Shown: positions 7,246 through 16,590, counted from the first letter of the stretch. The stretch: DNA of 64,000 nt from Methylotenera oryzisoli_B (GCA_965613685.1 OZ277031.1:1426001-1490000), one strand, 5' to 3'. A program made the numbers and translations. The notes: generated from the sequence alone by a model not told the origin.

Positions 7246-9348
7246 TTAGCTCGCTAGTTTGGACAAGTCGGCCACACGGTTCATGGTTTGATGCAACACC
7301 GCCAGCAAGCCTAAACGGTTGGCTTTTAAGGCCGGGTCATCGGCATTGACCATGACCTTATCAAAAAAAGCATCCACCGGCGCTTTAAGGGCCGCTAAAG
7401 ATTGCAAGGATGCCGTGTAATCCCCCAATTCAAACAAGCGATTGGCTTCTGGCACCACCGCCATCAAGGCTTGATTTAGGGCTATTTCTGCCGGTTCTTG
7501 CAGTAAGCTGGCCTGCACTTGCGCCGGCACTGCTGCTTCAACTTTTTTCAGTATATTGCTCACGCGCTTATTGGCAGCGGCCAAGGCTGGCGCTTCAGGC
7601 AATGCAGAGAAAGCCTTAACCGCTTCTAAACGCTGTGGCACCAAATGGATTTGTTCTGGCATTTGACTGAGCACCGCCTCCACTTCCAAGGCACTGTAGC
7701 CTTGCTCTTGCAGGGTATTGGCCAATCGGTCAAAACAAAATGCCGATACCGCTAAACGCGATTCCTCGCTTAAGCCAGGGAAGCCGCTGGCCGCTGTGCT
7801 TAACAAGGCCGACAAATTTAAAGCCAACTTGTTTTCTATCAGCATGCGCAGCACACCCAAGGCATGACGACGCAACCCAAAGGGGTCTTTATCGCCACTG
7901 GGTTTTTCACCTATGCTAAATAAACCCAGCAAGGTTTCTAGTTTATCCGCCAAGGCCACGGCAATACCCACTGAATTACGTGGCAAGCTGTCGCCGGCAA
8001 AGCGCGGTTTGTAATGGTCTTCTATGGCATACGCCACGTCATCGTCTATGCCTTCGTGTTGGGCGTAATAACGGCCCATGATGCCCTGCAACTCAGGGAA
8101 TTCGCCCACCATGTCGGTGACCAAGTCGGCCTTGGCCAATTGCGCTGCCAATGCCGCCAGTTTGGCCAAGTCTGCGCCGCCTAACTGCATGGCAATGGCA
8201 CTGGCCATGGCACTCACCCTGGCCGTGCGTTCGCCTTGTGAACCGAGCTTGTTGTGGTAAACCACTTTATTCAAACTCTCTAGGCGGCTGGTTAAGGTTT
8301 TTTTGCGGTCTTGGTCAAAGAAGAATTTGGCATCGGCCAGACGCGGGCGCACCACCCGCTCGTTGCCGCCTATAACGGCACTGGCGTCGTCTGGACTGAT
8401 ATTGGATACAATCAAAAAGCGATTGGTTAACTTAGCCTGCGCGTCCAACAAGGGGAAGTACTTTTGATTGGCCTTCATGGTCAAAATCAAGCACTCTTGC
8501 GGCACTTCCAAATACACGGCTTCAAATTGGCCCAACAAGACATTGGGGCGCTCAACCAAGGCCGTCACTTCATCCAACAAGGCCTCGTCTTGTATTGGTT
8601 TGAGTTGCTGTTTGGCCGCAGCGGCATTGAGTTGATCTAGAATGTCAGCGCGACGCTCAGCAAAACTGGCTATCACTGCGCCCTCTTGCCTAAGCTGCGC
8701 AGCGTAACTATCGGCATCCTTTAGGGTAATCGGCGATACCTTAGCCTCAAAACGGTGACCTTGGGTTTGCGCGGTCGCCGTTAATCCAAGCGCCGTCACC
8801 GGCACCACCTCATTGCCGTGCATGGCCACCAAGCCGTGTGCAGGGCGCACAAAATTAACATTGCTCCAACCGTCGGCCAATTGGTAGCTCATGACTTTGG
8901 GAATAGGCAACTTGGCGATGGCCTCGTTTAATGCCGATTGCAATCCGTCTTTTAAGCTCTGGCCTTTTTGCATCACCTCAATAAACAAAGCCTCATTTTT
9001 ACCGTCCATTTGACGGCTGAGTTGCGGCACGGCGGATTCGTCTAAACCCAGGCCATTTAAGCGTTTAATTAAAGCTGGCGTGGCCTGCCCGTTTGCGTCC
9101 AAGCCCACGCTGACTGGCATAAGTTTTTGCACGCTGGTTTTATCCGATGCCATGGCCGCTACCTGGGTCGCATGCATGGCCAAACGGCGGGGCGTGGCAT
9201 AAGCGGTCAAGACGCTGCTGGTATCGACCAAGCCCAATGCGTGCAAGTTTTCAAATAGCAATTCAGAAAAAGCCTGACCCAATTTGTTTAACACCTTGGG
9301 TGGCAACTCTTCTACAAACAATTCGACTAACAGGTTTTTTTGACTCAT
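7246..9348 (-). CDS. glyS: Glycyl-tRNA synthetase beta subunit
   Basis: Forms the alpha2beta2 bacterial glycyl-tRNA synthetase with GlyQ; the beta subunit mainly recognises tRNA. At 700 aa the length is normal. It begins LLVELFVEELPPKVL, the family N-terminus, has VLTAYATPRRLA soon after, and DPFGLRRHALGVLRML in the HD-like middle domain. The C-terminal anticodon-binding region ends FFDKVMVNADD and LLAVLHQTMNRVADLSKL. The ATG at 9348 overlaps the glyQ stop by 4 nt (translational coupling). Confidence 0.97.
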   Translation of the reverse strand: MSQKNLLVELFVEELPPKVLNKLGQAFSELLFENLHALGLVDTSSVLTAYATPRRLAMHATQVAAMASDKTSVQKLMPVSVGLDANGQATPALIKRLNGLGLDESAVPQLSRQMDGKNEALFIEVMQKGQSLKDGLQSALNEAIAKLPIPKVMSYQLADGWSNVNFVRPAHGLVAMHGNEVVPVTALGLTATAQTQGHRFEAKVSPITLKDADSYAAQLRQEGAVIASFAERRADILDQLNAAAAKQQLKPIQDEALLDEVTALVERPNVLLGQFEAVYLEVPQECLILTMKANQKYFPLLDAQAKLTNRFLIVSNISPDDASAVIGGNERVVRPRLADAKFFFDQDRKKTLTSRLESLNKVVYHNKLGSQGERTARVSAMASAIAMQLGGADLAKLAALAAQLAKADLVTDMVGEFPELQGIMGRYYAQHEGIDDDVAYAIEDHYKPRFAGDSLPRNSVGIAVALADKLETLLGLFSIGEKPSGDKDPFGLRRHALGVLRMLIENKLALNLSALLSTAASGFPGLSEESRLAVSAFCFDRLANTLQEQGYSALEVEAVLSQMPEQIHLVPQRLEAVKAFSALPEAPALAAANKRVSNILKKVEAAVPAQVQASLLQEPAEIALNQALMAVVPEANRLFELGDYTASLQSLAALKAPVDAFFDKVMVNADDPALKANRLGLLAVLHQTMNRVADLSKLAS

Positions 9349-10283
9349 GCTGCGGCTTTCTTGGCTAAATCGGTTAACACTTCATCCGCCCAATCTTTGG
9401 GCGCCATAGGGAAGCCTAAACGGGCTCGGCTGTCTAAATAACTGGCCGCGACCGATCTGGCCAAGTTACGTATGCGGCCTATGTAGCCGGCACGTTCTGT
9501 GACGGAAATGGCGCCGCGTGCATCCAATAAATTGAAGGTATGGGCGGCTTTAAGCACTTGTTCGTAAGCCGGCAGGGCCAACTGGTTTTCCATGAGATGT
9601 TGGGCTTGTTTTTCGTGCGCGGTAAACGCGGTGAATAAGAAGTCCGCATCCGAATGCTCAAAGTTATAGGCCGATTGCTCTTTTTCATTTTGCAAGTAAA
9701 CGTCGCCATAACTTAAACGCTCGCCGTTTGGCCCCACGGTCCAAGTTAAATCGTACACGTTATCCACGCCTTGCAAATACATGGCCAATCGCTCTAAACC
9801 GTAAGTGATTTCACCGGTAATGGGTTTGCAATTGATGCCCCCTACTTGTTGGAAATAGGTGAATTGGGTGACCTCCATGCCGTTTAGCCACACTTCCCAA
9901 CCCAAGCCCCAAGCGCCTAAGGTCGGGTTTTCCCAGTCGTCTTCGACAAAGCGTATGTCGTTTTTTTTCAAATCAAAACCCAATGCCACCAAGGAACCCA
10001 AGTACAGTTCCAATATGTCGGCAGGCGCGGGTTTTAACACCACCTGAAATTGGTAATAGTGCTGCAAGCGATTGGGGTTTTCACCGTAACGGCCGTCTTT
10101 AGGACGACGACTCGGTTGCACGTAGGCCGCTTTCCATGGCTCAGGGCCGAGTGAGCGTAAAAATGTAGCCGTGTGGGAAGTGCCGGCACCCACTTCCATG
10201 TCATAGGATTGCAATAGGGCGCAACCGCGATCCGACCAATAAGTTTGCAGGGTGAGGATAATTTGTTGAAATGTAAGCGCCAT
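9345..10283 (-). CDS. glyQ: Glycyl-tRNA synthetase alpha subunit
   Basis: Catalytic class II subunit that activates glycine; 312 aa with the start used here. The conserved N-terminus FQQIILTLQTYWSDRGC is followed by QSYDMEVGAGTSHTATFLRS and the motif region VQPSRRPKDGRYGENPNR. The ATG at 10283 is chosen because it sits at the usual N-terminus; a longer reading from a TTG at 10322 adds 13 unconserved residues. It lies downstream of lnt on the same strand, 56 nt after its stop. Confidence 0.97.
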   Translation of the reverse strand: MALTFQQIILTLQTYWSDRGCALLQSYDMEVGAGTSHTATFLRSLGPEPWKAAYVQPSRRPKDGRYGENPNRLQHYYQFQVVLKPAPADILELYLGSLVALGFDLKKNDIRFVEDDWENPTLGAWGLGWEVWLNGMEVTQFTYFQQVGGINCKPITGEITYGLERLAMYLQGVDNVYDLTWTVGPNGERLSYGDVYLQNEKEQSAYNFEHSDADFLFTAFTAHEKQAQHLMENQLALPAYEQVLKAAHTFNLLDARGAISVTERAGYIGRIRNLARSVAASYLDSRARLGFPMAPKDWADEVLTDLAKKAAA

Positions 10284-10339
10284 GATGGATGCCTGTGGTT
10301 GAGTTGCTGGCTTTTGCCGCAAGCCGTAAAGCCTGAATT

Positions 10340-11857
10340 TTACTTTGTTTTAGCTCGCCTTGCCAAAAAATTAGGCACAAAAATGGCCAATAAACCTAGA
10401 AAACACAGCAGTAAAACCGGCTTATTGGCAAAACGCACATAAGGGGTGCTGCCGCTGTAGCCTTGCGCCATGACCTGCAAACTGCTCACGCTAAAATGCG
10501 GGGCCTGTGCCAACACCTGACCGTGCCTGCCTATCATAGCAGTGGCGCCGGTATTGGTGGCGCGCAATACAGTGCGGCCGGTTTCCATGGCGCGCGCCTG
10601 CGAAAACTGCAAATGCTGATAGGCGGCGATGGATCGTCCATACCAGGCATCATTACTGGCATTGACCAGTAAGCTGGCCGCCGGCAATTGCCGAATAATT
10701 TCTTCACCAAACACGTCTTCGTAGCAGATGTTAATCGCCACTTTCTGCCCAGCTATGGCCATAGGCTGAGGCTGAATCGTGCCACGCGACAAATCGCTTA
10801 ATGGCATATTCAGCCAATCGCGGTAAACCCAAGCAAACACGGCTTTGAATGGAATGAATTCGCCAAATGGCACCAAATGCGACTTGCGATACACCTCGCT
10901 GCCCGCACCCGCCATATTCAGCATGCTATTAAAATACTGGCCTTGCTGGTACTCAATCACCCCCACTAATACCGCCCCATTATTTTTTTGCGCGAGCGCC
11001 TTGATACGCGCTTTAAATTCATCCGGCAAGGCACTGGAGAGCATGGGCAGGGCCGTTTCCGGCATGACAATAAGCCGCGCATCACTGGCCTCAGCCAAGC
11101 GCAAATAGTGCACTAAAGTCCGCTCTACCATGTCTGGCGACCACTTTAAATCTTGTGCGATATTGCCTTGCAACAAGGCCACTTTAATCGGCGCCGACTG
11201 CGCTTGCGTCCATTGCACTTGCTTTAAGGCGTAGCCAGATAAGATGAGCATCAGCATGCCATAGATTAAGCGGCGTTTCAGTTTGGCGGGGGCCGGCAGC
11301 GAGCTAAAACAATAGGCCGCAGCACATGCTAGCGCGACCGTTATCAGCGATACCCCGTACACCCCCAGTATGGGCAGGTAGCCCGCCAAAGGGCTGGCTG
11401 GCACTTGGCTGTAGCCCATGCTTAACCAGGGAAAGCCCGTGAAAACCCAACTGCGCGTCCAATCGGCTAAGGCCCACCATACCGGCACCGCTATCAGCAA
11501 TTGACTGGATTGCGCCTTGACGGTTTTCAGGCTGAGCCAACCCACTAGCGCAGGGAAAAGGGCCAAAAATGCACAAAGCAGCAGGGTCGCCAAGGCAGCC
11601 ATCCACATAGGCATGTGACCAAAATCGTGCAGGCTGATGTAGATCCAATGGATGCCTGTGCAGAACAAGCCTAGGCCATAAAAAAAGCCGGCTAGTGCGG
11701 CTTGCTTAGGGGTGTCGCATTGCCACCATACCCAGCACAAGGCGGCTAGGGAGAGCAAACTTAAGGGGTATAAGTAAAAAGGCGCAAAACCCAATACACA
11801 GGTTGCGCCTAATAAAAACAAACACGGTACATGGACTAAACGGGACGAGTTAAGCAT
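10340..11857 (-). CDS. lnt: Apolipoprotein N-acyltransferase
   Basis: Inner-membrane enzyme that adds the third acyl chain to lipoproteins, with the nitrilase domain in the periplasm; 505 aa. Several N-terminal hydrophobic helices are followed by a carbon-nitrogen hydrolase domain. The triad neighbourhood shows as MPETALP (Glu), YRKSHLVPFGEFIPF (Lys) and INICYEDVFGEE (Cys), then NASNDAWYG. A last helix (VLLLCFLGLLAIFVP) precedes a basic tail. An inverted repeat overlaps the start codon (separate entry). Related genomes often place it directly after corC; here a small periplasmic gene lies between. Confidence 0.95.
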   Translation of the reverse strand: MLNSSRLVHVPCLFLLGATCVLGFAPFYLYPLSLLSLAALCWVWWQCDTPKQAALAGFFYGLGLFCTGIHWIYISLHDFGHMPMWMAALATLLLCAFLALFPALVGWLSLKTVKAQSSQLLIAVPVWWALADWTRSWVFTGFPWLSMGYSQVPASPLAGYLPILGVYGVSLITVALACAAAYCFSSLPAPAKLKRRLIYGMLMLILSGYALKQVQWTQAQSAPIKVALLQGNIAQDLKWSPDMVERTLVHYLRLAEASDARLIVMPETALPMLSSALPDEFKARIKALAQKNNGAVLVGVIEYQQGQYFNSMLNMAGAGSEVYRKSHLVPFGEFIPFKAVFAWVYRDWLNMPLSDLSRGTIQPQPMAIAGQKVAINICYEDVFGEEIIRQLPAASLLVNASNDAWYGRSIAAYQHLQFSQARAMETGRTVLRATNTGATAMIGRHGQVLAQAPHFSVSSLQVMAQGYSGSTPYVRFANKPVLLLCFLGLLAIFVPNFLARRAKTK

Positions 11858-11886
11858 GGGCTAAATTGTAGCCTGTTATAGCCCAT
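11856..11886 (-). repeat. Inverted repeat over the lnt start codon
   Basis: ATGGGCTA (11856-11863) and TAGCCCAT (11879-11886) form a perfect 8-bp stem with a 15-nt loop. In the lnt mRNA the 3' arm covers the first two bases of the start codon and the bases just before it, leaving the weak AGG in the loop. It may dampen lnt translation, or it may be chance. Confidence 0.4.
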
Positions 11887-11923
11887 AACCGCAAAGCAAT
11901 ACCGCGGCTTGTTGGCCCGCGAT

Positions 11924-12313
11924 TTATTCGGTCTTGCTGGGCACGTCGTATTTTTTGCCGGCGTCTGGCCCTTCACTGCCATCATTATTAATGAACACCA
12001 CTTGCACGACTTTGTTATCGATAAAATCCAACTCGGTGGTTTCATAATAACTGCCGTCGGCAGCGGTATTAATGTAGTGGTATTGCCAGATGGAGGCGAC
12101 CACCTTGCCGGTGCTTTTCACTTTAACGTCGTTGGCTTTGGCTGGTTCGCCAAACTGGGCGATGATTTTCGCTTTATCAAAGCCGTTTATGGCGCCCACA
12201 AAATCTTTTTCTAGGGTAGGAATATCTAATACGGCGGGCGTTTCCTCAGCCTTAACCGCCGTCATTAGAAAAAGCGAGCTCAAGACTACCGCAAATAATG
12301 CACTGTATTTCAT
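11924..12313 (-). CDS. Periplasmic protein of unknown function, BamE/SmpA-like pattern
   Basis: A 129-residue protein that I do not recognise as a named family. The N-terminus is a Sec signal peptide (MKYSALFAVVLSSLFLM, then TAVKA before EETPA), with no lipobox Cys, so the product is probably soluble in the periplasm. The mature part pairs a helix (KAKIIAQFGEPAK) with beta strands (WQYHYI, ELDFIDNKVVQVVFI), the general pattern of the small BamE/SmpA-like fold. The ATG at 12313 has GGAG 6 nt upstream, which beats the in-frame TTG at 12325. It sits between corC and lnt. Confidence 0.7.
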   Translation of the reverse strand: MKYSALFAVVLSSLFLMTAVKAEETPAVLDIPTLEKDFVGAINGFDKAKIIAQFGEPAKANDVKVKSTGKVVASIWQYHYINTAADGSYYETTELDFIDNKVVQVVFINNDGSEGPDAGKKYDVPSKTE

Positions 12314-12426
12314 TACCGACTCCAATCAAAAAAGCGTTATTTTAAATGCCACGCATGCTGTGAGCAGGCTAGGCTAGAATAAGTTCCTTGATGGAAAGCG
12401 GCAATTTTAGCGCAGCCACGCCACAG

Positions 12427-13266
12427 CTAGGCTGCAGCGTCCGCCTCGCTTAACACCTCCAGCATCAGGGTGTGCAAGCGGCGGCTGTCTGCGCGTAACA
12501 CTTTAAAACGCAAGCCGCTAAAGGTAATTTCATCGTCGCGTTTTGGCAGGTGGCCAAACTGATGGACCACCAGTCCGCCGACGGTGGAGAATTCTTCATC
12601 GCTCAATTCGCAGCCCATCACGGCATTAAAATCGGCAATTTCCGTTAGGGCTTTCACTCGGTATTGGCCATCGGCATTTTGTATGATGTTGTCTTCTTCT
12701 TCGTCGTAATCGTACTCGTCCTCGATTTCACCGACAATTTGCTCCAGCACGTCTTCTATGGTCACCATGCCGGCGACACCACCGTACTCATCGACCACGA
12801 TGGCAATATGATTGCGATTGCCACGGAATTCTTTTAACAAAATATTGAGTCGCTTGGATTCCGGAATAAACACCGCTGGACGCAACATGTCACGGACTTC
12901 AAATTCTTCGCCGGCGTAATATCGCAACAAATCTTTGGCCAGCAATATGCCTATCACGTCGTTTTTATCGTCTTCAATGACAGGAAAGCGCGAGTGCGCC
13001 GTCTCAATGACGTGCGGTATAAATGTTTCGGGGGGATGGGTGATGTCGATGACATCCATTTGCGAGCGCGGGATCATGATGTCGCGGACTTGCATTTCAC
13101 TGACTTGCAGCACGCCCTCTATCATGGCGAGCGAATCTGCATCCATCAAACTGTTTTCATAAGCGCCGTGTAACAGCGCTACAAGTTGCTCGCGATCTTC
13201 TGGTTCGCGCATTAAAAAATGACTTAAACGTTCTAATAAACTGGGTTTTTCCGACTCGTCAGCCAT
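12427..13266 (-). CDS. corC: CorC/HlyC-type CBS-domain protein (magnesium/cobalt efflux family)
   Basis: A 279-residue soluble CorC-type protein: N-terminal acidic segment, two CBS domains (about residues 60-180) and a C-terminal CorC/HlyC domain. Markers are MREPEDREQLVALLHGAYEN, VRDIMIPRSQMDVID, VVDEYGGVAGMVTIEDVLEQ and the final TFSGLRFKVLRAD. It lacks the transmembrane DUF21 domain of the larger family members. The ATG at 13266 follows AGGA by 8 nt and lies 10 nt after the ybeY stop. In E. coli the gene is tied to Mg/Co efflux; its role in envelope metabolism is less settled. Confidence 0.93.
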   Translation of the reverse strand: MADESEKPSLLERLSHFLMREPEDREQLVALLHGAYENSLMDADSLAMIEGVLQVSEMQVRDIMIPRSQMDVIDITHPPETFIPHVIETAHSRFPVIEDDKNDVIGILLAKDLLRYYAGEEFEVRDMLRPAVFIPESKRLNILLKEFRGNRNHIAIVVDEYGGVAGMVTIEDVLEQIVGEIEDEYDYDEEEDNIIQNADGQYRVKALTEIADFNAVMGCELSDEEFSTVGGLVVHQFGHLPKRDDEITFSGLRFKVLRADSRRLHTLMLEVLSEADAAA

Positions 13267-13276
13267 GGCAGGCGTC

Positions 13277-13714
13277 CTATGTAATGAGATAGGGATCAGC
13301 ATACCCTAATTTTGTGACAATTGCAGTTTCTATGCTTTCCATTAAGGCCGCTTGCGCCTCATGTTCATGGTCGTAGCCGTGCAAATGCAAGATGCCGTGC
13401 ACGGTTAAATGCGCGTAATGCGCTATCAAGGACTTCTCTTGGGCGATCGCTTCGCTGGCCACCACCGGTGCGCAAATAATGACGTCGCCGATTAAATGCG
13501 GTTCCGCGCTTAACGGAAAAGTCAGCACGTTGGTAGCGTAATCTTTTGCCCGGTAATGTTTATTGAGCGCCCTTCCTTCGGCTGCGTCGACAAAGCGTAT
13601 CGTGACTTCCGTGTCCACCCTAAGCGCAGCCTTAACCCATGAGCGCAACTGCGCACGACTGGGCAAAGGGCTGTGCTCACTGGCGTATTGAACGGCTAAT
13701 TTTAGCTTGGGCAT
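13277..13714 (-). CDS. ybeY: Endoribonuclease YbeY (rRNA maturation)
   Basis: A 145-residue metalloprotein that takes part in 16S rRNA 3' processing and ribosome quality control. The zinc motif is complete: HLTVHGILHLHGYDHE carries the three histidines of HGxLHLxGYDH. NVLTFPL and GDVIICAPVV are further family blocks. The order ybeZ-(psiE)-ybeY-corC matches the common bacterial arrangement except for the gene inserted upstream. Confidence 0.95.
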   Translation of the reverse strand: MPKLKLAVQYASEHSPLPSRAQLRSWVKAALRVDTEVTIRFVDAAEGRALNKHYRAKDYATNVLTFPLSAEPHLIGDVIICAPVVASEAIAQEKSLIAHYAHLTVHGILHLHGYDHEHEAQAALMESIETAIVTKLGYADPYLIT

Positions 13715-13744
13715 GGCGCCGAGGGCTTGCAGGGCTATAGCCCA

Positions 13745-14164
13745 CTAATTAGATTGCTGCGTTGGGCAATCCACATATGGGTAGCGCACATGGCCATAAC
13801 GGATCACCAAGATGGCAATCGCAATCAAGAAGATGGAGCCGGATAGCGCGAGCATTTGCAAGGCATTAATCTCGGCCACTTCCAACACCAAATAACGCGC
13901 CAAGGCAATGATACCGATGTAAAGCGGGTACCTCACCGGCAAATTACCCGAACCCAAGTAGTGGTTCAACATGGACATCACCTCTAGGTAGAGGAACAGC
14001 AAGAGCAGATCGCCGACAGCAATTGCGCGTGCCTGCCATATATGCAATATGGCTTCAAACACAGCGAAAATGGTCGCCATGGCAATGGTGATCAATACGC
14101 CTTGCTCGACTACACCAAGGCCACGTTGCACAAATTTACTGAATTTATTTGGGGTCATTGCCAT
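13745..14164 (-). CDS. PsiE-family membrane protein
   Basis: A 139-residue protein with four hydrophobic helices, about residues 22-40, 50-65, 80-96 and 105-122. The segment FVQRGLGVVEQGVLITIAM and the YLEVMSMLNHYL to LPVRYPLYIGIIALARYL stretch fit the phosphate-starvation-inducible PsiE family, whose biochemical role is unknown. It starts at ATG 14164 or two codons later, where GCGAGA is better placed. It stands between ybeZ and ybeY, which are usually adjacent. A TATAAT at 14190-14195 may give it its own promoter. Confidence 0.8.
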   Translation of the reverse strand: MAMTPNKFSKFVQRGLGVVEQGVLITIAMATIFAVFEAILHIWQARAIAVGDLLLLFLYLEVMSMLNHYLGSGNLPVRYPLYIGIIALARYLVLEVAEINALQMLALSGSIFLIAIAILVIRYGHVRYPYVDCPTQQSN

Positions 14165-14189
14165 CTCGCTTTAACTAGATACGCTGGCC

Positions 14190-14195
14190 ATTATA
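14190..14195 (-). promoter_or_regulatory. Possible -10 box upstream of the psiE-like gene
   Basis: TATAAT on the minus strand, 26 nt upstream of the ATG at 14164. No convincing -35 is seen at 16-18 nt, so this is only a candidate. Confidence 0.35.
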
Positions 14196-14251
14196 CATTA
14201 CTCGCTTTTAGCCATAGCCTTAGTGCCGGCACTAAAACTGTTACCGGCGGA

Positions 14252-15199
14252 TTATTTGTCGGCCTGTTGCTCATACTGCTCGTAAGCATTGACGATCTTC
14301 TGCACCAAGGGGTGGCGCACCACATCGGCCGTTAAGAAGTGTGTCATGGCAATGCCTTTGATGTCTTTTAACACCTTTTGCGCTTCTACCAAGCCGCTTT
14401 TTTGATGCCGCTGCAAATCAATTTGCGTCACGTCCCCAGTGATCACGGCTTTCGTGCCAAAGCCTATGCGGGTTAAAAACATTTTCATTTGTTCAGGCGT
14501 GGTGTTTTGCGCTTCGTCCAAAATAATAAAGCTCTGGTTTAAAGTCCGGCCGCGCATGTAGGCCAAAGGTGCCACTTCTATGGCGCCGCGCTCGAACATC
14601 TTATTGACCGTGTCGTAACCGGCCAAATCGTATAATGCGTCGTACAAAGGCCGTAAGTAGGGGTCGACTTTTTGGTTTAAATCGCCGGGTAAGAAGCCTA
14701 GTTTTTCGCCGGCCTCGACCGCAGGCCTCACCAAAACAATGCGTTTGACTCTATCTCGGCTCATGGCATCCACCGCACTGGCCACCGCCAAATAGGTTTT
14801 ACCGGTGCCGGCTGGGCCTATGCCAAAGGTAATGTCGTGATCTTGAATTTGCTGCAAATAGGCAATTTGCCTAGGCGTTCGGCCATGCAATTCGGCCCGA
14901 CGCGTCATCAACACCGGCGCATTGGAACTGGCTACGTCCTCCGGCTTGAGCTTGTTAATCTCCACCAACCCTAATTGGATTTCATCTAAGCCTATAGGCT
15001 GTTTAGCGCGCGCGTAAAAATTCTCCACCAACTGCGCGGCCAATCGCTCATTGTGCACGTCGCCGACAAAACGTAGGTGCGCGCCACGGCGGACGATTTG
15101 CACGTCCAAGGCGTCGGCAATCTGTTTAATGTTTTCATCCAATACGCCGCACAAATTGGCCAAACGAAGGTTGTCTTCTGGGCTTAAGGTAATTTCCAT
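14252..15199 (-). CDS. ybeZ: PhoH-like ATPase (YbeZ)
   Basis: A 315-residue cytosolic P-loop ATPase thought to work with YbeY in RNA metabolism. The N-terminal region (LANLCGVLDENIKQIADAL) is a KH-like RNA-binding part. The Walker A motif is GPAGTGKTYLA, and Walker B appears in FIILDEAQNTTPEQM. RQIAYLQQIQDHDITFGIG is typical of PhoH proteins. It begins 14 nt after miaB, so the two are cotranscribed. Confidence 0.93.
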   Translation of the reverse strand: MEITLSPEDNLRLANLCGVLDENIKQIADALDVQIVRRGAHLRFVGDVHNERLAAQLVENFYARAKQPIGLDEIQLGLVEINKLKPEDVASSNAPVLMTRRAELHGRTPRQIAYLQQIQDHDITFGIGPAGTGKTYLAVASAVDAMSRDRVKRIVLVRPAVEAGEKLGFLPGDLNQKVDPYLRPLYDALYDLAGYDTVNKMFERGAIEVAPLAYMRGRTLNQSFIILDEAQNTTPEQMKMFLTRIGFGTKAVITGDVTQIDLQRHQKSGLVEAQKVLKDIKGIAMTHFLTADVVRHPLVQKIVNAYEQYEQQADK

Positions 15200-15213
15200 A
15201 GGGTGTCTTTTGC

Positions 15214-16590
15214 TTAGTGACTGATCAATACGCCCCGCAGACGCTTGGGATTGCTGACATCGGTGATGCGCACATTAACAAATTGATGAATGAGATCGCT
15301 GCCGCCCTGCAGGTCAACGATGCGATTGTTATCGGTTTTTCCTGCCAGCTCCAGGCTGTTTTTCCAGGATGCACTTTCTATTAAGACGCGCTGCACGCTG
15401 CCCAACATGGCCTCACTAATGCGCTTTCCTTGCGCCTCATTGATGGCTTGCAATTTAGTCAATCGGGCTAATTTCACTGCTTGCGTGGTGTCATCGCTTA
15501 AGTATGAGGCCGGCGTGCCAGGGCGTGGGCTGTATAAAAAGCTAAAGCTGTAATCAAAGTCAACGTCTTGCATCAACTGAGCCGTGGCTTCAAATTCGGC
15601 TTCGGTTTCACCTGGGAAACCAACGATAAAATCCGAGGTAAAGGTCAAATTTGCATTGGCTACGCGCAACTTACGCACGGTGGATTTAAATTGCAATGCC
15701 GTGTAATTACGCTTCATGGCCATGAGCACACGATCTGAGCCAGCTTGCACAGGCAAATGCAATTGCACGGCCAACTTACCGATGTTCGCAAAACAATCGA
15801 TTAGGCGTTGCGTCATCTCATTGGGGTGACTGGTGGTAAAACGGATGCGCCCTATCTGCGGGATTTCCGCGATGTACTCAATGAGCATGGCCAAGTCCGC
15901 TTCCAAACCCTCGTGCTCGGCGCGATAAGCGTTGACGTTTTGGCCCAACAGAGTGATCTCTTTGACCCCTTGCGCGGCTAACTGCGCCGCTTCAGTTAGG
16001 ATGGCCGAAAACGGGCGCGACACTTCTTCGCCTCGTGTATACGGCACCACACAAAAACTGCAATATTTACTGCAGCCTTCCATGATGCTTAAAAAGGCAC
16101 TGGCGCCTTCCACCCGTGGTGGTGGCAAATGATCGAATTTTTCTATCTCGGGGAAGGAAATGTCCACCTGCGACTGCCCACTGGATTGACGTTGCTTAAT
16201 CAAGTCGGGCAGCCTATGCAGGGTTTGTGGGCCAAACACCAAATCCACAAAAGGCGCACGCTTGATGATGTTGTCGCCCTCTTGCGAGGCCACGCAGCCG
16301 CCCACCCCTATAACTAAGTTTGGATTTTTGTTTTTCAGAGGGATAAAACGGCCCAAATGACTAAAAACTTTATCTTCGGCTTTTTCCCTAACCGAGCAGG
16401 TGTTAAGCAAGATGACGTCAGCGTCCTCCGGCGTCTGCGTTTCGACCATGCCATCGGCGGCCGCCAACATATCGGCCATGCGCGCAGAGTCGTACTCATT
16501 CATCTGGCAGCCAAAGGTTTTAATAAAGACTTTTTTTGGTTCCGCACTCGCGCTGACGGGCGAATTTATGGAAATTTCTTTTGCACTCAA
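15214..16590 (-). CDS. miaB: tRNA-2-methylthio-N6-dimethylallyladenosine synthase
   Basis: Radical-SAM methylthiotransferase that modifies A37 of tRNAs reading UNN codons; 458 aa. Domains in order: the N-terminal MTTase domain (FIKTFGCQMNEYDSARM, CSVREKAEDK, GVGGCVASQEG), whose three Cys hold the auxiliary cluster; the radical-SAM core with CSKYCSFCVVPYTRG (CxxxCxxC); and a C-terminal TRAM domain. The ATG at 16590 is taken. It heads the minus-strand run down to ygjP. Confidence 0.96.
   Translation of the reverse strand: MSAKEISINSPVSASAEPKKVFIKTFGCQMNEYDSARMADMLAAADGMVETQTPEDADVILLNTCSVREKAEDKVFSHLGRFIPLKNKNPNLVIGVGGCVASQEGDNIIKRAPFVDLVFGPQTLHRLPDLIKQRQSSGQSQVDISFPEIEKFDHLPPPRVEGASAFLSIMEGCSKYCSFCVVPYTRGEEVSRPFSAILTEAAQLAAQGVKEITLLGQNVNAYRAEHEGLEADLAMLIEYIAEIPQIGRIRFTTSHPNEMTQRLIDCFANIGKLAVQLHLPVQAGSDRVLMAMKRNYTALQFKSTVRKLRVANANLTFTSDFIVGFPGETEAEFEATAQLMQDVDFDYSFSFLYSPRPGTPASYLSDDTTQAVKLARLTKLQAINEAQGKRISEAMLGSVQRVLIESASWKNSLELAGKTDNNRIVDLQGGSDLIHQFVNVRITDVSNPKRLRGVLISH

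Noticed and set aside
13732..13743. Palindrome GGGCTATAGCCC between ybeY and the psiE-like gene
   Set aside because: A perfect 12-bp palindrome, but without a loop or U run for a terminator and without a second copy nearby to suggest an operator.
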